In this document: one piece after another, positions 17,850-27,671 of the stretch | Numbering within the stretch: the first letter of the stretch is position 1 | Layout of the letters: the number at the start of each line of letters is the position of its first letter | Origin: Phycisphaerales bacterium | Lineage (GTDB): Bacteria > Planctomycetota > Phycisphaerae > Phycisphaerales > SM1A02 | NCBI GenBank assembly: GCA_009692045.1 | Contig: SIAA01000004.1 | Span: 1 to 64,000 of the forward strand | Direction: 5' to 3' | DNA length: 64,000 nucleotides | The notes under the pieces: generated by a model | The model's database searches: none | Told to the model about the DNA's origin: nothing | Seen by the model: only the letters and a program-made list of their open reading frames with translations | Translations under genes and position numbers: made by a program

Positions 17850-20800
17850 ATGCGTCTAGCCAAACTTACACTCAGCGGATTCAAGAGTTTCGCCGACACC
17901 ACCGAGTTCCGCTTCGATAGTGGGATCACCGGCATCGTCGGCCCCAATGGCTGCGGCAAGTCGAATGTAGTGGACGCCATCAAGTGGGTCTTGGGCGAGA
18001 GAAGTGCCAAGAGTCTCCGAGGCGGCGCCATGATTGATGTCATCTTCGCGGGAAGCGCCACACGCAAGCCGATGGGTTGCGCCTCGGTGACGCTCAGCTT
18101 TGAAAACCCATTGCTGGCTCAACCGCGCGTGCCCGCGTCAGGAATCGCCGAGGCGCCTCCGGTGGAGATCGAGGTCGACTCCCTCGACGATGAGGGTGCT
18201 GTTGGTCCTAGCGTGGTCGATCGGCACGCCAATAGCAATCGCTCCCTTCCCGTCGATTCGGATGTAGTTGATGTAACACGCAGGCTCGACGCCGAAGGCC
18301 GCTCTGGTTACCTAATCAATGGTCGCAAGGTTCGCCTCCGCGACATCAAGGAACTGTTTCTGGATACCGGCATCGGTAACGACGCCTACGCCATCATCGA
18401 GCAGGGTCGGGTGGCAGCACTTCTTGAAGCCAACCCAGCCCAGCGCCGCTCCATTCTGGAAGAGGCGGCGGGCATCGCCAAGTTCCGCGCTCGTAAGGAG
18501 GAAGCCGCCCGCAAACTCGAGCATGCTGAGACGAATCTGATCCTGACGCGCGATCAGCTCTCCGGATCGGAACGCCGCCTGCGTATTGTGCGCTCTCAGG
18601 CGGAGAAAGCCCGCAAGTTTCAGGAGTTGGATGCGCGGCGCCGAGCCCTGCGCTCTGCCGTGGCTTTCGATCAATACCACGAACTCCGTACCAAGCTCGA
18701 TACTGCCTCAGCGCAAGCACAGTCCCTGCGCGGCACTCGGGAATCCATCTCGACGGAGTTAAGTCTTCTCGAGGACGAGCGCCGACTGCTTGAGTCGCAG
18801 CGCGACTCGCTGCTGCAGCGACAACAGGCACTCGAGCGCGAGCGCATGGAGGCGGAGGCAGGGTTTCGCCAGGCTCAGCACCGGCGCGAGTTGGCGTTGC
18901 AAGGTCGAGTGGAGGCCGAAGAGGCATGGCAGGCTGACAATGCCCTGATTGCCGCCGCTGACATAAAGAACAGTGAGTCGGCATCCCGCCTCGCCAACGC
19001 CGTGGCAGCATCACAGCGAGCACAGTCCAATCTTGAGTCGGCTCAGCTGAGAGCGGACGCATGCGGACGAGAGCGCGAAGAATCTCTCGAGGCGGCAGCG
19101 GCGGCGCGAGGCGAGTTTGAAACTCTGCGTGAAGCGGCGGCGTCTCACGAGCGGGAGCGAAGTCGACTCAGTGGTCGGCTGGCGAGCGTAGAGGATCGAT
19201 TGCGTGACTCGGCACTGCAAGTTCGTCGCATCGGGGGCCGGCTGCAGACCTCTATGAGCGTGGCCGATGAAGCACGGTGCCACCGCATACTGGCTCTGGT
19301 GCAACGCGATGTTGCCTCTGATCAAGAACGGTGCCTCCACGACGCGCTCGTGGCGGAAGCCACGGCAGCAGAGTCGATCGGAGATCGCGGCGCTGAACTG
19401 GCAGCTCGCCTGGCGCTGCTACGCGATGAGCGGACTCACCTCGAGGGTCGACGCCGAGTCTTGGAAGAAATGCACAGCGCTCGCGAAGGGCTGGGGCGAG
19501 CCGTAAAACTAGTCCTCGCCGATCTGACCAGATTCACGGGAGTACGCGGAGTTCTAGGCGACTTCGTAGAGGCCGACCGGGTGCATGCTGCTGCCGCGGA
19601 AGCGGCGCTTGACGGCCGGCTGGAACTTCTCATCGTTGCCCCGACTGGAGCGATCGCGGCTCAGGCAATGCAGGCTCGCGAGTTGGGTGGCCGGGTGGGG
19701 TTCATCCCCATGGAGCCGCCGCGGACCGAGCCAAGAGTTCGAGAACAAATAGCCGGTGCCCAGTTGATCCGCCCCTTGCTGAGGGTGCATGCCAGCGCCT
19801 CGGTAGTCGTGGACTCACTACTAGCGGACACTTGGATGACGGACACGCTAGAGAGCGCTCTGGAACTGTCACAGGGTTCGCTCGCGGGCGCACGCATCGT
19901 GACCAGATCTGGAGATGTGATTGAAGCCGGCGGTGTGGTCGCCGTGGGCCGAAGCGAGCGCTTCTCTGCCGGCGTTCTGGAGCGACGAGCAGAGTTGGGC
20001 GAGTTGCTCGACACCATTGGAAACCTCGGCGCTCAGGTTCTCTCTCTCGAATCTGAAGCGAGCCAGATCTCCACTGAGGGCGAGTTGTCTAGGGAGCGGC
20101 ACCGAGCCATTGATCTTGACCTACAGCGGGCACGGCGTGCGGCCATCGAGTCGCAGTTCCGCTGCGAGCGATTGGAACACGAACTGGAGAGAAGTGATCG
20201 TGACTTGGCAGCTCTGCGTGAAGAAGAGCGGGATATGAGTCTCCGAGTCGCAACCCTTGATAGTGAACGAAGTGCTCTCGTCACCAGAGCTGGCGACGAG
20301 TCGCGATTGGCCAATGACACTGCGATTGGTGCCGACAGATCACGAGAACACCTGACAGCGGCGGAGCAGATGGCTGGGCAATCCTCTGACCTCGCCTCGG
20401 CGGCCCGATTGGCGGCCAGCGAAGCCTCGGCAGCCTCCGACTCAAGCAAGCGGGAGTGTCGCTTCCTGGAGCAGGCTCAGGATGAAGCCCGACTACAAAG
20501 ACAAGTCGCCGAGGACCAACTGGCCAAGCGACAGGGGCAGATCGCAGCGCTCACCGCCATAATCGAAGATGCCACGGTTCATGCCTCCACGGCAGCGACT
20601 CGCCGCGATGCCCAGTCAGAAGCAATCTCGCTGACCGAGGCGTCACTGGCGGATTCCGTCCGCAATGGAGAGTCCTCCAGCCTGAGACTGCGCGAAGCTC
20701 GAGAGCATGCCACCAGCATCGAGCGACAATACTCCGATGCCGAGTTGGAACGGCGCGAGTGTGAACTCAAGATTGACTCCTTGGTTGAGTCATCTCGCAG

Positions 20801-21659
20801 CGATCTGGAAATCGATCTGGTTGCCAACTACGACTCGCATGTCACTAGCAGAAGCACAGACGGCTTCGCCTCTCCCGATCGGAATGCCGCCGCGGAAGAG
20901 GCTGAGACTCTGCGCGAGGCCATCCGCAGTCTTGGCAATGTCAACTTGGATGCGCTGACTGAACTAGATGAACTCGAATCCCGCTGCGTCGCCCTCGCCA
21001 GCCAGTTGACGGACATCGATGCCAGCAAGGCGGCCCTGGCAACTCTGGTGGCGAAACTCGATGATGCCAGTCGAGTTCGCTTTGAGAGCACATTCAACTC
21101 GGTGCGCGAGCACTTCGGTGGCGTAAATGGCATGTTCCGCCGCCTCTTTGGTGGGGGCAGTGCTGACATCTATCTCCTTCCCAACGAGGACGGGCAGGTC
21201 GACATCCTCACCAGCGGCATCGAGATCCGAGCCAAGCCGCCCGGCAAGGAACCGCGCCTGGTTGCCCAACTCTCCGGCGGAGAGAAGTCGATGACAACGG
21301 TAGCGCTGCTGATGGCCATCTTCGAGAGCAAGCCTGCGCCATTCTGCGTACTCGATGAGGTGGATGCCGCGCTGGACGAGTCCAATGTGGAACGCTTCTG
21401 TGGGGCACTGGCTCCCTTCCTGGATCGAAGCCACTTCATCGTGATCACCCACCACAAGCGCACCATGCAGGCCTGCCACCAACTCTATGGGGTGACGATG
21501 CCGCAGCGCGGAGTGAGCAAGCGAGTCGCGGTTCGATTCGAGCAGGTTAGCGCGGGTGGGCACATCTCTCAGGAGGCACTGGAGTCCGCGGAGCATCTTG
21601 AGCAGGGTGCGGGCGCAGCCCCGGTTGCCGCCAGCCCGGGCATCGATCTAGCACCGTGA
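17850..21659 (+). CDS. smc: chromosome segregation ATPase SMC
   Basis: SMC is the core of bacterial condensin, which organises and segregates the chromosome. From ATG 17850 (GGAGG at 17834-17838) the protein is 1269 aa and begins with the canonical N-terminus. Walker A GPNGCGKS is at 31-38. Two long coiled-coil arms flank a hinge at about 530-680, and the C-terminal head has the ABC signature LSGGEK at 1141-1146 and Walker B Asp1169-Glu1170. An in-frame ATG at 17769 overlaps the previous stop and would add 27 residues; the coupling pattern makes it a real alternative. No scpA or scpB gene is in the window. Confidence 0.95.
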   Translation: MRLAKLTLSGFKSFADTTEFRFDSGITGIVGPNGCGKSNVVDAIKWVLGERSAKSLRGGAMIDVIFAGSATRKPMGCASVTLSFENPLLAQPRVPASGIAEAPPVEIEVDSLDDEGAVGPSVVDRHANSNRSLPVDSDVVDVTRRLDAEGRSGYLINGRKVRLRDIKELFLDTGIGNDAYAIIEQGRVAALLEANPAQRRSILEEAAGIAKFRARKEEAARKLEHAETNLILTRDQLSGSERRLRIVRSQAEKARKFQELDARRRALRSAVAFDQYHELRTKLDTASAQAQSLRGTRESISTELSLLEDERRLLESQRDSLLQRQQALERERMEAEAGFRQAQHRRELALQGRVEAEEAWQADNALIAAADIKNSESASRLANAVAASQRAQSNLESAQLRADACGREREESLEAAAAARGEFETLREAAASHERERSRLSGRLASVEDRLRDSALQVRRIGGRLQTSMSVADEARCHRILALVQRDVASDQERCLHDALVAEATAAESIGDRGAELAARLALLRDERTHLEGRRRVLEEMHSAREGLGRAVKLVLADLTRFTGVRGVLGDFVEADRVHAAAAEAALDGRLELLIVAPTGAIAAQAMQARELGGRVGFIPMEPPRTEPRVREQIAGAQLIRPLLRVHASASVVVDSLLADTWMTDTLESALELSQGSLAGARIVTRSGDVIEAGGVVAVGRSERFSAGVLERRAELGELLDTIGNLGAQVLSLESEASQISTEGELSRERHRAIDLDLQRARRAAIESQFRCERLEHELERSDRDLAALREEERDMSLRVATLDSERSALVTRAGDESRLANDTAIGADRSREHLTAAEQMAGQSSDLASAARLAASEASAASDSSKRECRFLEQAQDEARLQRQVAEDQLAKRQGQIAALTAIIEDATVHASTAATRRDAQSEAISLTEASLADSVRNGESSSLRLREAREHATSIERQYSDAELERRECELKIDSLVESSRSDLEIDLVANYDSHVTSRSTDGFASPDRNAAAEEAETLREAIRSLGNVNLDALTELDELESRCVALASQLTDIDASKAALATLVAKLDDASRVRFESTFNSVREHFGGVNGMFRRLFGGGSADIYLLPNEDGQVDILTSGIEIRAKPPGKEPRLVAQLSGGEKSMTTVALLMAIFESKPAPFCVLDEVDAALDESNVERFCGALAPFLDRSHFIVITHHKRTMQACHQLYGVTMPQRGVSKRVAVRFEQVSAGGHISQEALESAEHLEQGAGAAPVAASPGIDLAP

Positions 21660-21722
21660 CAACCCGCGCGGGCTTCCTCAGCACTTTCCGCAGTCGGGGG
21701 GCTTGCGGGTACTAATACTCAC

Positions 21723-22793
21723 ATGGCAACTCACATGGCAACTCCCATTCGCGATTTCGTTGGCAAGCACTACCGCCACTTCAACGCCGCGACCGTCGTC
21801 GACGCGTCGGAGGGTTACATCAAGCACATTGACTCGGGCGGACGCATGTTGGTGACTCTCGCAGGTGCGATGAGTACGGCGGAACTGGGGATCTCTCTGG
21901 CCGAGATGATCCGCCGGGGGCTGGTCCATGCCATCAGCTGCACTGGTGCCAATCTGGAAGAGGATGTCTACAACCTAGTTGCTCACGATCACTATCAGCG
22001 CATTCCCAACTGGCGCGAGTTGACTCCGGCTGACGAAGTGAAACTCTACAACCGCCATCTCAATCGGGTCACCGACACCTGCATCCCCGAGGAGGAGGCG
22101 ATTCGCCGAATCGAAGGGGCTATCGTGGCCGAGTGGCGCGCCGCCGATCGAGCTGGGGAGAGGAGATTCCCCCATGAGTTCTTCTACCGCATCCTCCTGT
22201 CAGGTGCTCTGAAGAAGCACTACCAGATCGACCCCAAACACTCCTGGCTGCTGGCGGCAGCGGAGCGCAACTTACCCATGGTTGTTCCCGGATGGGAGGA
22301 CTCCACTACCGGCAATATCTTTGCGGCTCACTGCATGGAGGGGGATGTCCGAAATGTGCATACCGTTCGCACCGGCATCGAATACATGATGTTCCTCGCC
22401 GACTGGTACACCAAGACTGCTCCGCGCAACTCCATTGGTTTCTTCCAGATCGCGGGCGGCATCGCCGGCGACTTCCCTATCTGCGTAGTACCCATGCTGC
22501 ATCAGGACCTCAAGCGAACCAGCGTTCCGCTCTGGGGCTACTTCTGCCAGATCAGCGACTCGACCACCAGCTATGGTTCCTACTCGGGTGCGACTCCTAA
22601 CGAGAAGATCACCTGGGGCAAACTCAGCCCCCGCACCCCCCGCTTCATCATCGAGTCGGATGCAACCATCGTGGCACCCCTGATTTTTCAGTATGTGATG
22701 GAGTCGATCGGCACACGCAAGAGCAGCAAAGCCTCGGGAGCAAAGACACGCAAGAAGATGGGTACTGCGCGCAGCCGCCTTACCGCGACTTGA
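21723..22793 (+). CDS. deoxyhypusine synthase family protein
   Basis: Deoxyhypusine synthase (DHS) uses NAD and spermidine to modify eIF5A in eukaryotes and archaea. Bacterial members of the fold have no eIF5A substrate and are thought to act on polyamines, for example as homospermidine-synthase-like enzymes. The 356-aa product shows the family blocks Ser-Cys-Thr-Gly-Ala-Asn (NAD region), a Pro-Gly-Trp-Glu-Asp-Ser segment, and the C-terminal Trp-Gly-Lys motif whose Lys300 matches the DHS active-site lysine. A Lys/Arg-rich tail follows. The start is doubled: two ATGGCAACTC copies lie at 21723 and 21735, so ATG 21735 is an alternative. It converges with the asparaginase gene (14-base overlap). 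Confidence 0.85.
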   Translation: MATHMATPIRDFVGKHYRHFNAATVVDASEGYIKHIDSGGRMLVTLAGAMSTAELGISLAEMIRRGLVHAISCTGANLEEDVYNLVAHDHYQRIPNWRELTPADEVKLYNRHLNRVTDTCIPEEEAIRRIEGAIVAEWRAADRAGERRFPHEFFYRILLSGALKKHYQIDPKHSWLLAAAERNLPMVVPGWEDSTTGNIFAAHCMEGDVRNVHTVRTGIEYMMFLADWYTKTAPRNSIGFFQIAGGIAGDFPICVVPMLHQDLKRTSVPLWGYFCQISDSTTSYGSYSGATPNEKITWGKLSPRTPRFIIESDATIVAPLIFQYVMESIGTRKSSKASGAKTRKKMGTARSRLTAT

Positions 22794-23295
22794 CGAAAGT
22801 GCCTTGCTCCGAGTCTTTGTGCACTCCGGGGAAGGCGAGCACCCGATTGTGCATCGACACATAGACGCCCGGTTCCAGCAACTGCACGGCGATGAGTGCC
22901 TCGATCAGGTTCTGCGGGGCATCTGATCGCCGCATTTCATAGGGCCGCATGGCTCCGGTCAGCACTACCGGTTTGCCGATTCCCCCCCTAGCGCTGCTGC
23001 TGGCAAGTATGGCCTCGCCACTGGCGGCGAGGCGATCAGTTCCGTGAACCACGACCACGCCGTCATGGCTTTCACACTGCTTGACCACGCTGTCAGCGAT
23101 CAACTCGTGATCTGCTGGTGTCATCTCCAGGCTGTCCTTGTTCATGAGTGAGAGGCGATCAATCTTGACACCGCGAAGCTCCAGCCCCGAGAGCATCACA
23201 TCAAGCACGCTCACCCGATTGGCAAGAACCCCCGAAGACTCGTCGTAGGTCTTCTCAATCGTGCCGCCTGTGGAAATCAAAGAAAGTCTAAACAC
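22780..23295 (-). CDS. single-domain asparaginase-like protein
   Basis: The 171-aa product starts at GTG 23295, with AAGGAG nine bases upstream overlapping the pheA stop region. It matches only the N-terminal catalytic domain of L-asparaginases: Ser-Thr-Gly-Gly-Thr-Ile (Thr12), His84-Gly-Thr86-Asp87 and Leu-Thr-Gly-Ala-Met-Arg-Pro, with a Lys near the C-terminus in a position like that of the catalytic lysine. Full-length asparaginases are about 330 aa, so the C-terminal domain is missing; similar short forms exist in other bacteria. It is the second gene of an operon with pheA (13-base gap). The substrate is uncertain. Confidence 0.82.
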   Translation of the reverse strand: MFRLSLISTGGTIEKTYDESSGVLANRVSVLDVMLSGLELRGVKIDRLSLMNKDSLEMTPADHELIADSVVKQCESHDGVVVVHGTDRLAASGEAILASSSARGGIGKPVVLTGAMRPYEMRRSDAPQNLIEALIAVQLLEPGVYVSMHNRVLAFPGVHKDSEQGTFVKSR

Positions 23296-23308
23296 CTGAG
23301 TCCACTCC

Positions 23309-24412
23309 TTACATGATGCGCTGGGCGCGCGGAAATGATCCCAGAACTTCGAGACTGTCGCAGTGCGTCCGCGCTTCGGCGATGGCGGTAGCCATGGCCG
23401 GCTCCGTCGCATGGTGATCGCAGTCGATGAAGAATGCATAACTCCAGTTGCTGCGATCGGAGGGTCGCTTCTCAATGTGGGAGAGATTCACCCCGCCGCG
23501 GCGGAAGCAATCGAGAACATCCACCAGCGCTCCAGCCTGATGCCGAGCATGGAACATGATCACGGTCTTGTCAGACCCCGTGGCAGCAACTTGCTGCTTG
23601 CCGATTACCAGAAAGCGGGTGATATTGCCGGGGCGATCCTGAATGCGCTCGAAGAGGAGGTGGACTCCGAAGATCTCGCCTGCCAGCGACGAACCAATGG
23701 CAGCAGTCCCTATTTCGCCCTCCCCTGCTGCGCGCTGCACCCCAGCTGAAGTTGAAGTCACAGGCACGAGCTCGACGCCGGGGAACCTCGCGGAAATCCA
23801 CTTGCGGCACTGGGCGAATACCTCGGGACGGGAGCAGATGCGCTTTACCTCGCCCGGGGCGCAGTTGGCGAGAAAGCACTGACTCACATCGATGAGCGCC
23901 TCCGCGCACACCTGCACTGAATGCTCCTGAAACGAGTCGAGAGTGTCGACAATTGATCCACCGATGGAGTTCTCATAGGGCACAAGACCGAAGTTCAAGC
24001 GCCCCGCCGCAACTTCACCGAACACGGCATCAATGCTCTCAAGCGGACTCGGTTCCACTGTCGACCCAAAGTGTCGCACCGAAGCCAGATGACTGAATGT
24101 CCCGACTGGCCCAAGAAACCCCACGCGCAGCGGAACCTCCAGTTGGAACGACCCCGACATGATCTCGCGAAACACCCCCTCAATAGTGCGGTTGGAGAGG
24201 GGCCCCGCATTGCGAGCTACCGCGCGGTCGATTACGGCGCGTTCTCGATCGGGCGCATACACCGGCAGCGACTCAGCGCGCTTCACCTCGCCGATTCGAC
24301 TCACTAAGTCGCCCCGCTCACACAGTGCCTCCACGATTCGGCGATCAACCTCGTCGATGCGGCTCCGGCACTCGTCGAGCGATAATGGATTGTCCTTCTT
24401 TTCATCTGTCAT
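23309..24412 (-). CDS. pheA: bifunctional chorismate mutase / prephenate dehydratase
   Basis: The P-protein converts chorismate to prephenate and then to phenylpyruvate, the committed route to phenylalanine. The 367-aa product has an AroQ-type chorismate mutase helix domain (about 10-95), a prephenate dehydratase domain starting at Gly-Pro-x-Gly-Thr-Phe-Ser and containing the catalytic Thr-Arg-Phe motif, and a C-terminal ACT domain (about 280-360) for phenylalanine feedback, with a Glu-Lys-Arg-Pro variant of the Glu-Ser-Arg-Pro motif. ATG 24412 is preceded by an AAGAGAA box. The divergent membrane-protein gene starts only 40 bases away, so the promoters must overlap coding sequence. Confidence 0.95.
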   Translation of the reverse strand: MTDEKKDNPLSLDECRSRIDEVDRRIVEALCERGDLVSRIGEVKRAESLPVYAPDRERAVIDRAVARNAGPLSNRTIEGVFREIMSGSFQLEVPLRVGFLGPVGTFSHLASVRHFGSTVEPSPLESIDAVFGEVAAGRLNFGLVPYENSIGGSIVDTLDSFQEHSVQVCAEALIDVSQCFLANCAPGEVKRICSRPEVFAQCRKWISARFPGVELVPVTSTSAGVQRAAGEGEIGTAAIGSSLAGEIFGVHLLFERIQDRPGNITRFLVIGKQQVAATGSDKTVIMFHARHQAGALVDVLDCFRRGGVNLSHIEKRPSDRSNWSYAFFIDCDHHATEPAMATAIAEARTHCDSLEVLGSFPRAQRIM

Positions 24413-24452
24413 GACATTCTCTTCATAGTGACGGTCAACGAGCCACTAGTCT

Positions 24453-25277
24453 ATGGCCGCAGTGGATGCCGCTTCAGCCAACAACTCAGTAGTGCTTTCA
24501 AGCGCGGCGCAGCTAGGAGCGCTCGCGGCTGGCGTTCTGCTCCTAGTAGCCGGACAACGCCTGCTGCCCCTGATATCCGCAGCCTGCGGTGCGTTAGCGG
24601 GATGGGCGCTGGCCCGATCGCTCAGCATGACCTTTGTTCCCGAATGGTCGCTGCTGGCGGCGGGGCTGGTCGGTGCAACAGGCGGAGCCCTGGTGGGAGC
24701 CGCAGCATTGCGGCTGATGCTCGCGGCTATCGTGGGAACTGGTGGTGCCCTGATCTTCGCGGTTGGAGCCCTGATCCTTGTCGAATCCGGATTCGTTCCG
24801 CTTTCCGCGCCGGGTGCAGAGAGCGCCTTGGATGGCAACACTGAATCCACTGTGGTAGACCTCCCCTCCCAATCCCGAGCGCTGCGGCTCGCCGGAGCGA
24901 GTTGGGCCCGCAGATCAGTCTCTTCCGGCGTTTCAGCGCAGACAACTTGGACCGAGGCAACGACTGCCTGGGATGCCACCGAGCCAACACTTCACACCTA
25001 CCTCCTGGCTTGCACTGTTGCTGGCGGCGGCATCTGCCTGGCGGCCGCGCTGATCTTTCACCGGCAGGCGTGTGCGGCCTTTAGTGCCGCGCTTGGGGCG
25101 ATCATCACTCTTGGTGCTGGACTTCCACTCTTGCAAACTCTTTCGGGCGGAGCGCTGCCCCTTCCCCAGCGCGTTGCCGCGTGGCTCCTCCTCGGGATTG
25201 CTCTGGCCTGTGGTGGGTGGGCTATCCAATCAGTTTCCCACCACAGAGTTCAGGCAAGAAAGTCGCAGGAGCACTGA
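24453..25277 (+). CDS. hypothetical multi-pass membrane protein
   Basis: I do not recognise this 274-aa protein. It has about four to five hydrophobic, Gly/Ala-rich segments between residues 15 and 115, then a soluble loop rich in Ser, Thr and Ala (about 118-180), then two to three more segments (about 183-265) and a short basic tail. The two halves resemble the DUF4203-type arrangement of Gly-rich membrane hairpins, but I cannot confirm this. It is divergent from pheA and ends 42 bases before lysA, with which it may be co-transcribed. Confidence 0.75.
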   Translation: MAAVDAASANNSVVLSSAAQLGALAAGVLLLVAGQRLLPLISAACGALAGWALARSLSMTFVPEWSLLAAGLVGATGGALVGAAALRLMLAAIVGTGGALIFAVGALILVESGFVPLSAPGAESALDGNTESTVVDLPSQSRALRLAGASWARRSVSSGVSAQTTWTEATTAWDATEPTLHTYLLACTVAGGGICLAAALIFHRQACAAFSAALGAIITLGAGLPLLQTLSGGALPLPQRVAAWLLLGIALACGGWAIQSVSHHRVQARKSQEH

Positions 25278-25319
25278 TCGACTCGCGCAATCATGGGGCA
25301 GTATCCTCACCATCTGCAC

Positions 25320-26624
25320 ATGGACCACTTCGAATACCGTTCAGGACTGCTGCATTGCGAGGGACTCGATCTGGAGTCGATTGCCAGCCGATGTGGCACG
25401 CCCTCCTATATCTACAGCAGCAGAACCGCGCTCGATCACCTGAAGCGGATTCGCGAGGCGTTCGTCGAGATCGACCCCTTGATCTGCTTCAGCATCAAGA
25501 GTTGCAGCAATCTGGCGATCTGCCGGCTGCTGGCAACAGCGGGCTCGGGGATGGATGTGGTAAGCGGCGGCGAGTTGTTCCGAGCACTAGCTGCGGGTTG
25601 CGAAGCGGCAAAGATCGTCTACGCCGGTGTGGGAAAGACTGAGCCAGAGATTGAGCAGGCGCTCCGTGCTGGAATCGCCCTGCTCAACATTGAGAGCGAA
25701 GAGGAATTTGTCGCCGTAGCGTCGGTCGCCAAGCGGCTGGGCATCGGCTGCGCCTGCGCGCTTCGAGTGAATCCTGATGTCGATCCTCACACCCACCGCT
25801 ACACCACTACGGGCAAACGCGAGAGCAAGTTTGGTGTGGACATTGAGAGGGCCAAGTCCTTCTTCGCCCGATTCGGCAAGGATCCACTCTGCCGACTTGA
25901 GGGCTTGCACCTGCACATTGGCTCGCCGGTAGGCACGACTGAGCCTTACGCCATCGGTGTGCGCAAAGCGCTGGAACTCTGCGACTCGCTTGCAGCCGAG
26001 GGCCACCTGATCAAGTGGCTGGACATAGGTGGTGGATTCGCCGCTGACTATGAGACTGGCAACAGCCCTTGCGCCGCCGACTATGCGGCGGTGATCGTGC
26101 CCCTTCTTCGAGAGCGCGTTCGTCAAGGGCTTCGCGTGGTGCTGGAACCCGGGCGATCCATCATTGCCAATGCGGGTGTGCTCCTGACGCGGGTGCTCTA
26201 CAGAAAGCAATCGGGCGACAAGTGCTTCGCCATCTGTGATGCGGGCATGAACACCCTGCTGCGACCGAGTCACTATGAAGCCTTCCATTTTGCCTGGCCG
26301 GTGCGCCCCGCTGGCGGAATGGTGCCACCCATGAGGTCCAAGACCATCAACCTTCCCAATCTGGAACGGGTGGATGTAGTCGGCCCCCTCTGCGAGACCG
26401 GAGATTTTTTGGCTCTCGACCGGCGACTTCCCCCGATGAAGCAGGGTGATCTCTTGGCCATTTTTGCTGCCGGCGCCTACGGCATGAGCATGGCCAGTCG
26501 CTACAACAGCGTTCCCCTGCCTGCGGAAGTTCTGGTGCATGAGAACGAACTGCGGATCATCCGCACCCGTGAGACCAACGAAGACCTTGTCCGTCATGAG
26601 TCGCTGGAAGGACTCTTGGTGTAG
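25320..26624 (+). CDS. lysA: diaminopimelate decarboxylase
   Basis: LysA removes CO2 from meso-diaminopimelate to make lysine, using pyridoxal phosphate. From ATG 25320 the product is 434 aa and starts with the family N-terminus (Asp-His-Phe-x-Tyr-Arg-x-Gly). Lys60 in Phe-Ser-Ile-Lys is the PLP lysine. Further motifs are Gly-Gly-Gly-Phe for phosphate binding, Glu-Pro-Gly-Arg-Ser, Cys-Asp-Ala-Gly-Met-Asn, and the substrate-binding Gly-Pro-Leu-Cys-Glu-Thr-Gly-Asp. An in-frame ATG at 25293 would add nine residues. The fold-III barrel and beta-sandwich order is complete. Confidence 0.94.
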   Translation: MDHFEYRSGLLHCEGLDLESIASRCGTPSYIYSSRTALDHLKRIREAFVEIDPLICFSIKSCSNLAICRLLATAGSGMDVVSGGELFRALAAGCEAAKIVYAGVGKTEPEIEQALRAGIALLNIESEEEFVAVASVAKRLGIGCACALRVNPDVDPHTHRYTTTGKRESKFGVDIERAKSFFARFGKDPLCRLEGLHLHIGSPVGTTEPYAIGVRKALELCDSLAAEGHLIKWLDIGGGFAADYETGNSPCAADYAAVIVPLLRERVRQGLRVVLEPGRSIIANAGVLLTRVLYRKQSGDKCFAICDAGMNTLLRPSHYEAFHFAWPVRPAGGMVPPMRSKTINLPNLERVDVVGPLCETGDFLALDRRLPPMKQGDLLAIFAAGAYGMSMASRYNSVPLPAEVLVHENELRIIRTRETNEDLVRHESLEGLLV

Positions 26625-26635
26625 GCGCCGCTGCC

Positions 26636-27097
26636 ATGGTCAGACGAGAAGAGACCGGCATCTGGGTTACCCTGCGGGAGACGATCACCGCCCACCACGA
26701 GGAGGTGTTTTCCTGCTTCACTACCGCAGCGGGATTGACGCGCTGGTTCCCCGTGGCTGCCGAGATTGATTTGCGTGTAGAAGGCGGCATTGTTCTGGGA
26801 TGGGACGCCAAGTTTTTCCGGCGCATGACCGTTCGAATCGTTGACTTCGACGCCGGTGGACGCATCGCTTGGCGTTGGCCCATTGGTCACGAGGGCGAAG
26901 AGACAAAGGTCACCTGGAGCATCGACCCTGATGTGGAACGGGGAGCGCAGGTCGTGATGCGCATGGGTCCATTCGGCGACGACCCCAACACGCTCATTGC
27001 CATGGCCGACGACCTTGAGAGCTGGCGCTGGTATCTGTGCAATCTGCGGACGGTTCTGGATGCGCGCGTGGATATGCGCGCGATTCGGCCCCTGTAG
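26636..27097 (+). CDS. SRPBCC / AHSA1-like domain protein
   Basis: The 153-aa product has the START-like pattern of the AHSA1 subfamily: an initial strand, a helix containing Val-Phe-x-Cys-Phe-Thr, the Leu-Thr-Arg-Trp-Phe motif, several strands with Trp residues, and a long C-terminal helix with Trp-Trp-like aromatic spacing. Such proteins bind hydrophobic ligands or act as co-chaperones or sensors; the ligand cannot be told from sequence. It follows lysA by 11 bases, so it is probably in the same transcript, and it converges with pgpA (34-base gap). Confidence 0.75.
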   Translation: MVRREETGIWVTLRETITAHHEEVFSCFTTAAGLTRWFPVAAEIDLRVEGGIVLGWDAKFFRRMTVRIVDFDAGGRIAWRWPIGHEGEETKVTWSIDPDVERGAQVVMRMGPFGDDPNTLIAMADDLESWRWYLCNLRTVLDARVDMRAIRPL

Positions 27098-27131
27098 TGC
27101 GGGCGTGCAGCCCATGAGGGTGCATCAATCC

Positions 27132-27671
27132 TCAGCGCAGCAAGATCAGCGTAATCTGCAGGCATCCGGCCGCGTATGCCGCAGCGGCGATGTCATCGAG
27201 AAGGATTCCTGTGCCTCCCCGCAGATCCTGAAGCCAGCGCGCCGGCTGAGGCTTGATCACATCAAAGATTCGGAATAGTACGAACGCGACCACACCCCAG
27301 ATGACTGCCTCCGAGCCGAGTCCTCCGAAGATTGGCCTACCACCCAGCGAGTACCAAGGCACGCATAGCAGCACCAAGGCCTGCCCCGCTGTTTCATCGG
27401 CAACGACACTAGAGGGATCCTTCCCTGCGAATCCAACTTCACTTGCTCCTCCCCACACCAGACAAGCCAGCGAGGAGATCACCGCGATTGCTAGCAGCAC
27501 TGCCGAAATGCAGGAACCGTTGCACTTCAGGGCCAGTAGCACAAATACCGCAAGGAGTGGGGGCAGACTTCCCCATGTTCCACTGGCGGGACGAAGAAGT
27601 CCCACGCCGAATGAGGTGACCCCCAGCACCGCAACCAAGGGCATCCCCCGAGGGTAGCGCCTTCCGCTCAC
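27132..27671 (-). CDS. pgpA: phosphatidylglycerophosphatase A
   Basis: PgpA removes phosphate from phosphatidylglycerol phosphate to make phosphatidylglycerol at the membrane. The 179-aa product has the family motifs Gly-Thr-Trp-Gly-Ser near the N-terminus, Lys-Asp-Pro-Ser-Ser-Val-Val-Ala-Asp-Glu in the catalytic block, Phe-Asp-x-Ile-Lys-Pro, and Leu-Asp-Asp near the end, with four hydrophobic segments. GTG 27671 is the best start: it overlaps the pgsA stop as GTGA and has AGGTGG at six bases. ATG 27644 is an alternative. The pairing with pgsA puts two consecutive steps of phosphatidylglycerol synthesis in one operon. Confidence 0.9.
   Translation of the reverse strand: MSGRRYPRGMPLVAVLGVTSFGVGLLRPASGTWGSLPPLLAVFVLLALKCNGSCISAVLLAIAVISSLACLVWGGASEVGFAGKDPSSVVADETAGQALVLLCVPWYSLGGRPIFGGLGSEAVIWGVVAFVLFRIFDVIKPQPARWLQDLRGGTGILLDDIAAAAYAAGCLQITLILLR

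Noticed and set aside
21664-21675. GC-rich palindrome after smc
   Set aside because: CCCGCGCGGG has no room for a loop and no T-run; chance in a GC-rich sequence.
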